Origin: Powellomyces hirtus | Taxonomy: Eukaryota > Chytridiomycota > Chytridiomycetes > Spizellomycetales > Powellomycetaceae | Reading direction: 5' to 3' | Assembly: GCA_025526995.1 (NCBI GenBank) | Contig: JAHLKG010000010.1 | Coordinates: 558,001 to 622,000, forward strand | Length of the DNA stretch: 64,000 bases | Shown here: piece after piece, positions 31,313 through 41,888 of the stretch | Layout of the letters: each line of letters begins with the position of its first letter | How positions within the stretch are numbered: the stretch's first letter is position 1 | Program-made: the position numbers and the translations under genes | The notes under the pieces: generated by a model | What the model saw: only the letters and a program-made list of their open reading frames with translations | Told to the model about the DNA's origin: nothing | Database searches by the model: none

Positions 31313-31414
31313 TGGACATGGTTGCAGACATCTTTACAAAACCACTGGCTAGGGATCAGTTCTTGAAACTGAGGGACACCTGTGGGATCACAAAACATGT
31401 TTTGTGAGTGGGAG
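31313..31414 (+). pseudogene. 3' end of an upstream C2 copy (last RNase H codons)
   Basis: Nearly identical to 50366-50468: DMVADIFTKPLARDQFLKLRDTC, stop, polypurine tract GAGTGGGAG. It is attached to the C2 LTR at 31415, so that LTR is shared by a truncated upstream copy and the downstream element. Confidence 0.85.
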
Positions 31415-31911
31415 TGTTGGAATCTACCTGTGGGCGCCTCTGGGAGGACTTAGAGCACACAGGACATGTGGGAGGACATCAACTTGTGTCTAGAGGGGTC
31501 TGGAATGATCCAGAATGGTCTAGAACAATCCAGAATAGCTGGAAAGGGCCTGGGAAGGCCTAGAACACGTCTGGAGCGCTGATATAAGCGCCAAGAAAAG
31601 GCAAAAAGACACCCTATGATTGGGAACAATACTAGGCCAGGCCAGGGCCGTCCTGGCCAAGCTAGGGCACAGTTAGATTGTCACTACACATGTACTATGA
31701 TCCAAATTGTTATAAAAGGACGCCCTCTGGGCATCCCCAACCAATACAATAACAGTCCAACACAATCTACTTGTCTAGTACACTCTGCCAAACACTACAG
31801 GCGACCTTCCCTACCTTGGGAAGCACCTTCAGACCCTCTGCAAGTCTTGACAACAACCTAGCAACCTATCTATGCTGAGTTCCTGTTTGTAGATGTCAAG
31901 ACGTCTCAACA
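31415..31911 (+). repeat. C2 5' LTR
   Basis: 497 bp; contains TTATAAAAGG near 31711 as a likely TATA box, followed by a short CA-rich leader. It differs from the 3' LTR by scattered substitutions and a small indel near its end. Confidence 0.92.
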
Positions 31912-32010
31912 GGTTATGAGCCCTGACACAGCTGTCTGAACATTACTGACTCCACCTCTATCCCTCGAAGGGAAACACGTCACTGTGCCTATCACTGGTA
32001 CTGCTGAGGA

Positions 32011-32285
32011 TGTAATGAGGCGTGGCTTGCCAGCCTAAGCCTAGATACGCGCCGGGAAGGGCCCCGCGCAAGATGGATGCTAGCGTCAGCATCCCGAAGG
32101 GTACTAGACATTAGAGATGGCCACGGATGGCCATCACGTGACCGGGACCGCCCCGCGGTCCAGAAGAAAAGTAGGAATACTCCGACGAGGACGTATTCAA
32201 GACTTAGAGATCTTACAGTAGAATTAGAGATAGGGAATTCCCAAATAGAAGACTAGACTCTGGCAACGGACCTAGTATTATTACA
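32011..32285 (+). repeat. G1c 5' LTR
   Basis: 275 bp TGTAATGAGG...TATTATTACA, followed by the 12-nt PBS remnant TGGTAGCACCAC (32286-32297). Confidence 0.95.
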
Positions 32286-32297
32286 TGGTAGCACCAC

Positions 32298-32504
32298 AAG
32301 ATTTGAACTTGACTTATACCGCTTCTTGCACCATAGCACAGACAGCGTGGTGACCAGTGGTTATTTATACTCTGGAGGCTCTACCTCTTCCCCTCCCCCA
32401 GCCTCCAGCTCGCAAGGAAAGGAGTTTTTGTTCCGCCCCAGGGTTTGAACCCTGGGTCTTTTTATTCAGAGTGCCACGCTTTAACCACTAAGCCAAGAGG
32501 TGGC
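32298..32504 (-). repeat. tRNA-Gln-derived, SINE-like insert replacing the gag 5' end
   Basis: Read on the minus strand from 32504 it begins GCCACCTCTTGG and carries an RNA polymerase III A box (TGGCTTAGTGG, 32495-32485), a CTG anticodon-loop position (32469-32467) and a B box (GGGTTCAAACCC, 32452-32441). A ~130-nt tRNA-unrelated body follows, with a 9-bp hairpin CTGGAGGCT/AGCCTCCAG. The 3' half of the anticodon stem is degenerate, so it is not a working tRNA. Compared with intact gag in G1d, ~450 bp of leader and gag are missing. Confidence 0.65.
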
Positions 32505-32506
32505 AT

Positions 32507-33265
32507 ATGCTCAGAGATGCCGGCGACCAGCCCACAACATTGGAAGAATTCACGAGGATCCTCCGCGTCCGCTTCTACCCCGCCAACTTACGAAACACCG
32601 CAGAAGCAAAGATGAAGCGGCTGGTTTTCACTAATAGCATATCGGAGTATATCGCCAAGTTCAATACCCTTCGGGCCCAGATCACGACGCTCGACGACAA
32701 GGAGCGGCTCACCCCAAGGCAAGAGCGTGACTATTTCTTGACGGGATTCTTGATCAACCATGTCGGCCAGCGCATTCGGGACCACTGCTATGCCGCAATC
32801 ATGAGGAATAATGGCGCCGAGATCCCGATCACCGAGCTACAGAACAAAGCTCTACTATGCTACAGGATTCGAGGCTATGCGGACGATGTCACGCGGGTAA
32901 CTCCCGACGGAAGGAGACGTCAGTACGCTGCAGTCCAGCCGGCTCAGGGACATCGAGGGAACTACCAAGCACGAGAAAGGGGACGCCACACCCTCTATGG
33001 CTCAGGTCGTCCCACACGCGGCACGGACAACCACCAAGGGATCTCAGACCGTGAGCGTATCACCTATAACAAACGTCGTGAACGCAACGAATGTTTCAAC
33101 TGCGGAGGCAAGGGGCACTATGCCCGTGGGTGCTCAGCAGGTAGAGGTAAGACCGGTGAGCATAGAACGTTCGCCGCCCCTGTAGAGATCACCAAAGAGC
33201 CCGGGGACAACACGGTCAGCGACGGGGGCTCCGTCAACAGCTCGGATTTTCGCTCCGGGTGCTGA
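32507..33265 (+). pseudogene. G1c gag, 5'-truncated
   Basis: Begins at the MLRDAGDQPTT position (residue ~148 of G1d gag) and continues to the CCHC knuckle CFNCGGKGHYARGC and the same C-terminus FRSGC, stop at 33265. The first 147 residues were lost with the SINE-like insertion; the ATG used here is an internal Met. Confidence 0.88.
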
Positions 33266-33269
33266 ACGT

Positions 33270-34490
33270 TTGCACCGTCTCAGTACTCAACCCCGGATGC
33301 AAGACAAGATCCCCACAGACAGGCCGGGACCCCGCATTCACAGGAAGACATTTGTGATTCACGGGAAGATACAAGGGCACTTTGCCCGCATCCTAATCGA
33401 TACCGGGTGTAACACCCTGATCATCAGCGACACTTGGGCAGCCAAGCACGGCCTCCGGACCTACACCTCTCCAACCCCGCTGGAGGTCCGATGGGGCGAT
33501 AGAGCCGGAAACTACGGTGCAACGAAGATGACCTGTGGGGACCTCGCGGTGTTCACCAAGGAGAAGATTACCTATCGGGAAGACACCGTACCGTTCGTGG
33601 TTGCACCGATCAGGGTCGATGTCATACTCGGCTTACCATTCATATTGGGATTGGACGTCCGAGGGCTCTTCGACCAAGAGGGCTTCCCAACGATGACGTT
33701 CTACCACGACGGCCAGACCCTCAGCCTTCGAGCCAAATTGACTAATCGCCATTGGGAAGCACCGTCCGCGTGCGTAGCCCGCCTGCTCTCCCCACGAGAG
33801 ATATGGCCCCGCAGATTCCAGCCGGCGAAGCCAGCACTCAATGCAGAAGGAATCTACACGGCCAAGCAATGGAAACGTTTGATGAAGAAGGGCGAGATCA
33901 CTGGAGTCTTTGAGGTACACATCGTAGATGCAATCCCAGCCGTAGAGGCTCAATTCGTACGGACGGTCGACGCCAAGAAAAGGGCAATCTTGGAGGAACG
34001 CCGCCACACCAACGCCGAAGCCAAGACGGCAGATCAAGAGGACCCGCTAGAGGCACTGCTGGCCGACCATCCACTCCGACCGACCCTAGAGAAATACGTC
34101 ACGACGCTATTCACCGAACAGTCAGGCATGCCTCCGGACCGAGGCGAAGACAATTTCACCATTCGGCTCAAACCTGGCTCGAAGCCCGTGATGCAGCCAC
34201 TCCAGCATTTGAGCCCTGACAAATTGGACGAGCTCGGCCAACAGATGCAGCGCTTAATGGACAAGGGTTGGATCTCACACTCTTGCAGCCCGTGGGGTGC
34301 GCCCGTCCTATTTGCCCCAAAGAAGGACGGCGGCTTATGCTGCTGCATTGACTATTGGGCACTGAACAAGATGACCCACAAGGATGCCACGCCACTTCCG
34401 AACCTCTCGGAACTGCACGACAGGCTTGTCAACATGCGGGTATTCACCGCGATTGACATCCGCGACGAGTATCACTGCATCATGATTTGA
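33270..34490 (+). pseudogene. G1c pol segment 1: protease and N-terminal RT
   Basis: Opens five bases after the gag stop in another phase. It carries the retropepsin site LIDTGCNTLI, then the LGLPFILGLD strand, a linker, and RT motifs up to DIRDEYHCIMI. TGA at 34488-34490 replaces CGA (Arg in G1b), a C-to-T change. No convincing own start codon is seen, as expected for a frameshifted pol. Confidence 0.88.
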
Positions 34491-35088
34491 CCGGAAGATA
34501 GGGAGAAAACAGCGTTCCGAACACGTTTCGGGCAGTTCGAATACAATGTTCTACCTTTCGGCTTAACTAATGCACCTGCTACATTCCAGCGACTAACCAA
34601 CAAACTCCTGGGCGACAAGTACAACGCTTACGTGATCTCATACCTCGACAACATTCTCATATCCAGCACTGACATGAGTTTGCACATTCAGCATGTCGAC
34701 GAGATCCTCAAGACCCTGGCGGAACATCGCCTTCACGTCAAACCCAGCAAATGTCAATGGGCGGTTGACAAAGTCGAGTTCTGCGGCCACCAAGTCGGCA
34801 AGGATGGCCCGAGTATCGCCCCTTCCAAGGTGACCGCGGTTCCGGAACGACCTCACCCGACCAACTCCCTGGAGCTCCTTAGCTTCATGGGCCTCGTCAA
34901 CTATGTCAAGGAATACATCCCCGAGTATGCACAGATTGCCCTACCACTAACAAATCTGCAATCCGGCAACCGCCCATGGCAGTGGGGTGACGAGGAAGAT
35001 CAAGCGTTCAATCGCTTAAAAGAATTATGCTCCTCGGCACCCACCCTAGCGTACTTCGACCCGGCGCTCGACACCTACTTGTTCCGGA
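34491..35088 (+). pseudogene. G1c pol segment 2: RT with altered active site
   Basis: Continues the same frame after the nonsense codon: FGLTNAPATF, then YLDN at 34641-34652 where G1b has the catalytic YLDD, so the polymerase would be dead even without the stop. It ends at the one-base loss near 35085 shared with G1b; the open frame past that point, to 35183, is out of phase. Confidence 0.86.
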
Positions 35089-36930
35089 CGCATCGGGCTA
35101 CGCCTACGGTGGATGGCTGGCACAGCCGGCCAAAGGGGATTTCCCTTATCCTCATCCACTACCAACCACCAAATCGGGCTTAGCCAACCTTCCGCAACTT
35201 CGCCCGGTGACATACTACTCCCGCAAGATGCAACCCGCCAAGACTCGATACCCCGTGCATGAACAAGAACTGCTGGGACTAGTCAAATCCATACACGCCA
35301 ACCGCCATTACCTCATCGGCCGCCCATTCCGCGCGTTTGTTGACCACAAATCCCTGATCTACCTCCAGGAACAACCCCACCTGTCACGTCGCCAAGCAGG
35401 CTGGGTCGAGTTCCTCCAACAGTTCGATTTCTCAGTGGAATACCTCCACGGCACATGGAATTTGATTGCCGACTTCCTCAGTCGCGACCCGACTTACGCC
35501 CCCAAGTGTGCGACCTGCCAGGCCAAGATCGACGTGGTCACCGCCATTGTGTCGACGGAGAAGCCCGTCACAACGCACATGCCGACCGATGCGGACTGGA
35601 CCCAAGCGCTTGCATCGGATGATTTCGGCCAACACATCTTACTAACCATCAACAGTCCACCGGAGAACCTATCCGGCCATGCACGTCGATTCCGGACAAG
35701 GGACTCCCCTCCGCACCGATTCTTGATGTACCATGACCGTCGGTACGTCCCCGACAGCTTGCGGGGGCCACTCCTTCAGATTCATCACGACTCCCTCGCG
35801 AACGGTGGGCACTCCGGTGTCCAACGAACGCTCGCCAAACTTCTGGAGTTGTACTATTGGCCCCACATGGAACGTGATGTGTACCAATATGTCCGCACCT
35901 GCCCTACATGCCAATGCCACAAGCGCGCCGCACCGATCGGTTTCCTCCGCAGCTTACCGATCGCTGACGCTCGTTGGCAACAAATTGGCATGGATATATT
36001 CTTCCCCACGTCCGGCTCTAAGGGGGGGGAACCTCGGGTAGAGCCCGACGTGACGAAAAACCCTCCGCACCACACTGGCGAGAGACTGACCAGGACGGCA
36101 GACGCCGTACTCCTCATCGTTGACTACCTTTCATGCCGCGTGATACTCCTACTTACTAACACACGTGCTACAGCTCAGGAGACGGCTCAACTCTTTCTGG
36201 AACAGGCATTTCGCCACACGGGGTTACCCCACACCATCGTGAGCGATCGGGACCCCAAGTGGCTATCAGAACTCTGGCGGTACCTCATGTGGGCACTCGA
36301 CGTCAAGCAAGAACTCTTGTCGGCACGACACCAACAGACCGACGGCAAGGCGGAGAACGCCATCAAGACGATCAAGGGAATCATGGGGCCCTTTCTTGAC
36401 TATGCCGGCTCCAACTGGAAGGGTTTACTCCCCACACTCGAGTACAACTACAACCGAACGCCGCAGATGTCGACGGGACTATCCCCTTTCGAGATTGACC
36501 TAGGCCGCGTTCCCCGGGTACCGAATCAATGGGTAGCACCTAACCCCGGAGAGATGATAAGGCAATCAGCACGAACCGCCGTGGAGAGACGGGTTAAGGA
36601 ATTCGCCGACGTGAGTTGCATCGTGCAGCAATGGCTCCGAGATGCACAGGACCAGCAGGCAAAGTACTACGACCGCAAGAAGCACACGGAAGCATACCGA
36701 GAGGGTGACAAGGTCTTACTCCATCATGAGGGTATCGCGATTACTAGCGTCACCACAAGGAACAAAAAGCTGGCTGAACAATGGATTGGGCCATTCACAG
36801 TACGCGGCAAGGGCCCGCATCCTGACACCTACGAGCTCGAACTACCCAAGGAGTTCACCGGGTTGCACCCAGTCTTTCATGTCAGCATTTTGAGACATTA
36901 CCATGACCCAGGCGGTACCCCGTACAGACA
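35087..36930 (+). pseudogene. G1c pol segment 3: RNase H and integrase
   Basis: RNase H, H2C2 and integrase core with all three acidic residues in place (GMDIFF, VSDRDPKW, QTDGKAEN). Up to ~36030 it is essentially identical to G1b; from ~36055 it carries the G1a variants (NPPHHTGERLTRT). The one-base deletion near 36930 shared with G1a breaks the frame before the chromodomain. Confidence 0.87.
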
Positions 36931-36939
36931 GGCACCGCC

Positions 36940-37185
36940 CCGCCTGAGCCCGAGAAGGACAAAGACGGTCAGGAGGCCTACCAAGTGGACAAGATCCTAA
37001 ATGCCAGATGGCACAGGAACACCGAGCAGTTCTTAGTCAAGTGGACAGGTTACGACAACACCCAGAACACGTGGGAGCCGTATGCACACGTGAAGGGAAC
37101 GACTGCACTGGAAGAATGGCTCCGGGAGCACCCCGGAGAGGACCGCAGCCAAAGGCTAGCGGCCAGGCGATGTAAGAGAACCTAG
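36940..37185 (+). pseudogene. G1c chromodomain, out of frame
   Basis: Same domain as in G1b (LNARWHRN, FLVKWTGYDN, NTWEPYAH) but displaced by the upstream deletion. It ends at the stop at 37183-37185. Confidence 0.83.
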
Positions 37186-37258
37186 ATAGCGAGCTGTACC
37201 GTAAATTAACAAGAGATATGCTACTTGAGGTAGAGGACATTATAGTGCGAGATTCCGG

Positions 37259-38252
37259 CATCGTTGGACGATGGCCGAAGGCTGCTGGGCAGCATACCTC
37301 GCTGGGCGAGATGCCGGCATCGTTGGACGATGGCCGAAGGCTGCTGGGCAGCATACCTCACTAGGTGAGATGCCGGGATCGCTGGGCGATGAGCCGACGG
37401 CTTGCCGATGCAAGGTGACCGGCACCAGATTTGCATGGCAGCGTACCTCGAGACCCGCGGGGACCATGGCCGTGGTACATACCTACGCGAAGGGGAAGAG
37501 AAGGGCTTCGGCCAAGATACCGGCATCGTTTGACGATGGGCCGAAGGCCGCTGGATGGCATACCTCACTGGGTGAGAAGGGTGATGCTGGGCATCGACCG
37601 GCTGCCGATGCAAGGTGACCAGCACCAGATTTGCATGGCAGCGTACCTCGAGACCCGCGGGGACCATGGCCGTGGTACATACCTATGCAAAGGGGAAAGG
37701 AAGGGCTTCGGCCAAGATACCGGCATCGTTTGACGATGGGCCGAAGGTCGCTGGGCGACATACCTCGCTGAGCGAGATGCCGGAATCGCTGGGCGATGGG
37801 CCGAAGACTGCGAGGCAGTAGACCTCACGAGGTGAGATGCCGGCATCTTTGGACGATGGCCGAAGGCTGCTGGGCAGCATATCTCGCTGGGCGAGATACC
37901 GGGATCGCTGGGCAATGAGCCGAAGACTGCGAGGCAGTAGACCTCACGAGGTGAGATGCCGGCATCGTTGGACGATGGCCGAAGGCTGCTGGGCAGCATA
38001 TCTTGCTGGGCGAGATACCGGGATCGCTGGGCAATGAGCCGAAGATTGCGAGGCAGTAGACCTCACGAGGTGAGATGCCGGCATCGTTGGACGATGGCCG
38101 AAGGCTGCTGGGCAGCATATCTTGCTGGGCGAGATACCGGGATCGCTGGGCGATGAGCCGAAGCCTGCAAGGCAGTATACCTCACTAGGTGAGATACCGG
38201 CATTGTTGGACAATGGCCGGGGAACCGCTGAGTGGTCTCCCCAACGGGGAAG
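37259..38252 (+). repeat. Mini-hairpin array in the G1c 3' region
   Basis: Nearly 1 kb of the same covarying palindromes as 7681-8556. It has one extra ~119-bp unit (the block near 37956-38074), which shows that the array changes copy number. Confidence 0.9.
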
Positions 38253-38638
38253 TGTGATGCAGGGCATCTACCATGAGCACCATAGCCGGGAGGAAGCCGA
38301 GTGACATTGGACACAGCGGACGCATACGGAATGCTACAAGGCTCAAAGGAGCACAGCGATGAGAAGGCAAGTACAGCTATGAGATTCTGGTACTGAATTT
38401 GATTACGGCCCGAGGGCCAGGCCCCAAGGGAGCAACAGGACGAAATTATGTACAAGAAAAAAGGAAAAAGGGGGGGGGAACCAACTAGTTGATACAGGTG
38501 AATGAGAAGAGGCATTTTGCCCGTGGCAGCGCTCCCCCATGCCGCATTGGAGCGGAGTGAAATTCGCAATGTTCATTTTGCTATAAGAAGAATGGATCAG
38601 CCGGTAAGGTAAGCGTATAATCGACGCGAAAAGATGAC

Positions 38639-39217
38639 TTACGCGCGAATGTGCGCCATGCAGTTGACATGGGCGCAGGGGAGCCAGCGGAGGGCCGCCA
38701 CGGCGGAGGGGCAGGCGTCATGGACGCAACAGACCAGGATTGCACCGAAGTGCAGCGTCCTCCTGCACCGGTCGACACCACACACAAACTGGCCCAGAGG
38801 GCCAGTGTCCTACAGAAGGGAAGAAGAGAGAGAGGTAATGAGTACCAAACGACACCGGGAAGCCTCATAACCAGCGGGAACGTACTGTGGCGTCGGCCAA
38901 GGCCACGATACATGGCCGACAAATCATGTGGTGGCATTCCCCAAGGAACATCTTGCCACCCTTGTGCAGGCCGCATTTCCAGCAGGTGCTGGTTGCGACC
39001 GCGACCTCCGGGGTCGAATTGTAGTGGACGGTCGGCTCCTGTGAGACAGCGTAAGGGGATTACCGTGACCAACGGGAACAGTCAAGACTTCACTCACCCC
39101 GGCAAGCTGGATTTTCTTAGCGGCTGCCTTCTGCAGCTGTTGGTTGCTACGGCGTTTAGCCGTGGTGGTGGTGGTGGTGGTGTCGGGGGACGGGGAGTTG
39201 TTGTGGTCGACCTCCAT
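38639..39217 (-). CDS. G1c antisense three-exon gene for a Cys/His-rich protein
   Basis: Exons are 39217-39098, 39038-38886 and 38809-38639 (40, 51 and 57 codons with TAA; 147 aa). Splice ends match those of G1b. ATG begins MEVDHNN. The ligand residues are unchanged: CWKC, GKMF, ECHH, CRPC, two C-x4-C pairs and the terminal C-x-H-x2-C-x2-H. It remains open although gag, RT and pol frames of G1c are all broken. It is very close to the G1b copy and far from G1a. Confidence 0.78.
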
Positions 39218-39632
39218 TGTTGTTTCTGTTGTTAGTTACAGAAGAAAGAAAGAAGCGAGGGGGAACTTAGCGGGCAGCGCCTTTTGAAGGCTCGTCCTGG
39301 CTGGGAACGCTCGGCAATTCAGGTGTCAGTGTTTCATTCCCTACAAAGCGCAGCAGATGTTACTTATCAGATTTTGCATGGAGAAAACTAGTCGTGAGTC
39401 ATTTAGGGCCCCTGCGACGAGAAAATAGACTTTTCGACGAATTTGCGCCCTACGAAGGGCGGAGACTACCCGCCGGAGACTACCGCAACGCGACCCGCAC
39501 CAGGGCCGCCTCCCCAGCCTCATCTTCCCACAACCACATCAGCATCCGTTCAACCGCAGCCGTTCGGCTTAGGCAAGCTTCGCCTCGCTGAAGAGATTTG
39601 AGCCTGAGAGATAGTCACGAATCTAAGGGGGG

Positions 39633-39907
39633 TGTAATGAGGCGTGGCTCACCAGCCTAAGCCTAGATACGCGCCGGGAAGGGCCCCGCGCAAGATGGAT
39701 GCTAGCGTCAGCATTCCAAAGGGTACTAGACATTAGGGATGGCCATGGATGGCCCTCACGTGACCCGGACTGCCCCGCGGTCCAGAAGAAAAGTAGGAAT
39801 ACTCCAACGAGGGTGTATTCAAGACTTAGAGATCTTACAGTAGAATCAGAAATAGGGAATTCCCGAATAGAAGACTAGACTCTGGCAACGGACCTAGTAT
39901 TATTACA
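39633..39907 (+). repeat. G1c 3' LTR
   Basis: 275 bp preceded by AAGGGGGG and followed by the TSD GAGGA at 39908-39912. Confidence 0.95.
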
Positions 39908-40091
39908 GAGGACTTGGAGAACTGTTTGAGCACTTGAGAGCCTAGATAGCAGGCATAGGACACCTGCATCTGACCATTGAACGAGCTATTGTCTGGACTG
40001 GACTGGACTGAAGTGGATTTTCTGGAGCAGGTTTTGACCACTTGCGGTTGAACACCGGGACTATTCCATTTTGCCACACTCTTTGCACAAG

Positions 40092-41644
40092 ATGGCTGGC
40101 AACTTTGACATTCGAGTGTCCATTGAGAGGTTCACTGGAGAGAACTTTCACCTTTGGAAGTTGAAAATGAAGATGCTGTTGATTGAGAAGGGACTTTGGG
40201 ATGCCATTGACATCAAGGACGGCTCTGGAACTGCCAAGGCCACCAACACAGCATCAGACAACTGGATACGTCGAGATGAGAGAGCTCTGGCTCTGCTGAT
40301 CATGTCTTTGAATGATGAGCAATTGATGCATGTTCATGAGGCCGAATCTGCCCTTGAAGCATGGGAGAAGCTCAGGGAGGTGCATGAGAAGAAGGGGGTT
40401 GCCAACAGACACTTCCTGAGATGTCGGTTCCTCACTGTGACAATGGACCCGACTGATTCCATGACCATCCACATCAACAAGATCAAGAGGATGACCCAGG
40501 AACTTGCTGCCATTGGAGCTCCTGTTTCTGAGGAGGACCATGTGTTCTCCTTGCTCTCTTCCCTTCCTGAAGCCTTTGACACCCTTGTGATGACTCTGGA
40601 GTCGACCAGTGAGAAGCTGGACTTGGCTTTTGTGACATCCAGGCTGTTGCAGGAGGAAATGAGGTGTGCAGATGGAAAGAAGAACTCTGGAAAGGCAGCA
40701 AAAGCCTTCTCCACACAAGCTGATGCCAAAGGGAATGCTCAGAGGACCAACAAGGCTGGGGGAAAGCCAGATTGGAAGAAGGAGGCGGTCTGTCACTACT
40801 GCAACAAGAAGGGCCACATCAAGAAGGAATGCCACAAGAGGGCAGCAGACGAGAGGAAGGGCCTAAACCAGGCCAACTCGATTCAACAGACACCTGGAGG
40901 CTTTGCTTTCACCACCATTGGGACTCAGATGCCATCCCTGACATCCAACACTTGGATTTTGGACTCAGGAGCCTCTCAGCACATGACTGGCCGTAGAGAG
41001 CTGTTTGGGGACTATGAGAAGATGTCTCCTGTCGCCATTGAGATGGCAGACAATCACACATTGGAAGCTGTGGGGCATGGAATGCTTCACACATGGGTGA
41101 TCAACACAGAGGGGAAGACAGTGCCCCTGCAAATCCAGAACTGCTGGAACGTCCCCAAGATGACCAAGAACCTCCTATCACTGGCTCGCCTTGCCAAAGC
41201 TGGAGCTTGTTTTGAAGTGGGACCACAGGCTGCTCGGATCATTGCAAAGGATGGGACAGCTTTCCTTGCCAAAGAGAACCAATTTGTCTACACATTCGAG
41301 ACAACACATGGGCAGGCAAATGCTGGGATTGCCCACAACGTTGGAAGGGACACATCAAGTCAGGACTTGTCCCTATGGCATCAGAGCCTCGGCCATTTGA
41401 CCGTTGCAGACATTGGAAGGCTCACCAAGCTTGCCAAGGGCATTCAAACCAGTGGGAGCTTGAGCATTTGTGACACTTGTGCACCCAGCAAAGCAAGCAG
41501 AGCGCCATTCCCAAAGGCACAGGCCTCCAGTGCATCAGAGAAGCTGGGATTGATCCACACAGATGTCCGGGGACCAGTTGAACCACCCACAATCACTGGA
41601 TATTGCTATTTCGTCACATTCATTGATGACAAAACAAGATATTT
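40092..41644 (+). pseudogene. C2 gag, protease and start of integrase
   Basis: ATG at 40092 (MAGNFDIRVSIERF) opens a UBN2-type copia gag with FHLWKLKMK and a long helical region (1-200). A CCHC knuckle CHYCNKKGHIKKEC follows (~234), then protease LDSGASQHMT (~289), GAG-pre-integrase SLWHQSLGHL (~427), C-DTC zinc residues and the first integrase D (IHTDVRGP), up to FIDDKTRYF where the solo C3 LTR inserted. The coding part is intact up to that insertion. The leader before it was split by G1c. Confidence 0.88.
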
Positions 41645-41883
41645 TGTTAGCACGTACAGACTCTGTCATCGAGTCACAACTGCGCCATCGCAGGGCGTAT
41701 CACGCGATCACGTGAACCCACGTGATCAACGCCGATATAAGTAGTTTTCCTTCCATACTTAATATATCGGTGGGACTTTTCTCTTTTTCTCCAATAGAGC
41801 GGGATTAAGTTACTTCGTTGTTCTGCTCAGTCAACTACCCTAAAGCTTCCTCAATCATCTACCCAGATACTCTCAGACCAACA
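41645..41883 (+). mobile_element. Solo C3 LTR inserted in C2 integrase
   Basis: 239 bp, TGTTAGCACG...CAGACCAACA, with TSD TATTT at 41640-41644 and 41884-41888. It contains the GATCACGTG...CACGTGATC inverted repeat. A solo LTR flanked by a TSD is the product of LTR-LTR recombination deleting a former full C3. Confidence 0.95.
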
Positions 41884-41888
41884 TATTT

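Larger units (their letters stand above)
32011..39907 (+). mobile_element. G1c: Ty3/gypsy element inserted in the C2 leader
   Basis: 7897 bp, LTR to LTR, with TSD GAGGA at 32006-32010 and 39908-39912. The LTRs differ at about 15 of 275 positions by eye, nearly all transitions. The 5' third of gag is replaced by a tRNA-derived sequence, RT has a stop and a mutated active site, and pol has two frameshifts. The copy is a mosaic of G1a-like and G1b-like segments. Confidence 0.93.

Noticed and set aside
32425..32504. Functional tRNA-Gln gene
   Set aside because: The anticodon stem does not pair (AATAAAAA on its 3' side) and the acceptor arms do not match; treated as tRNA-derived only.
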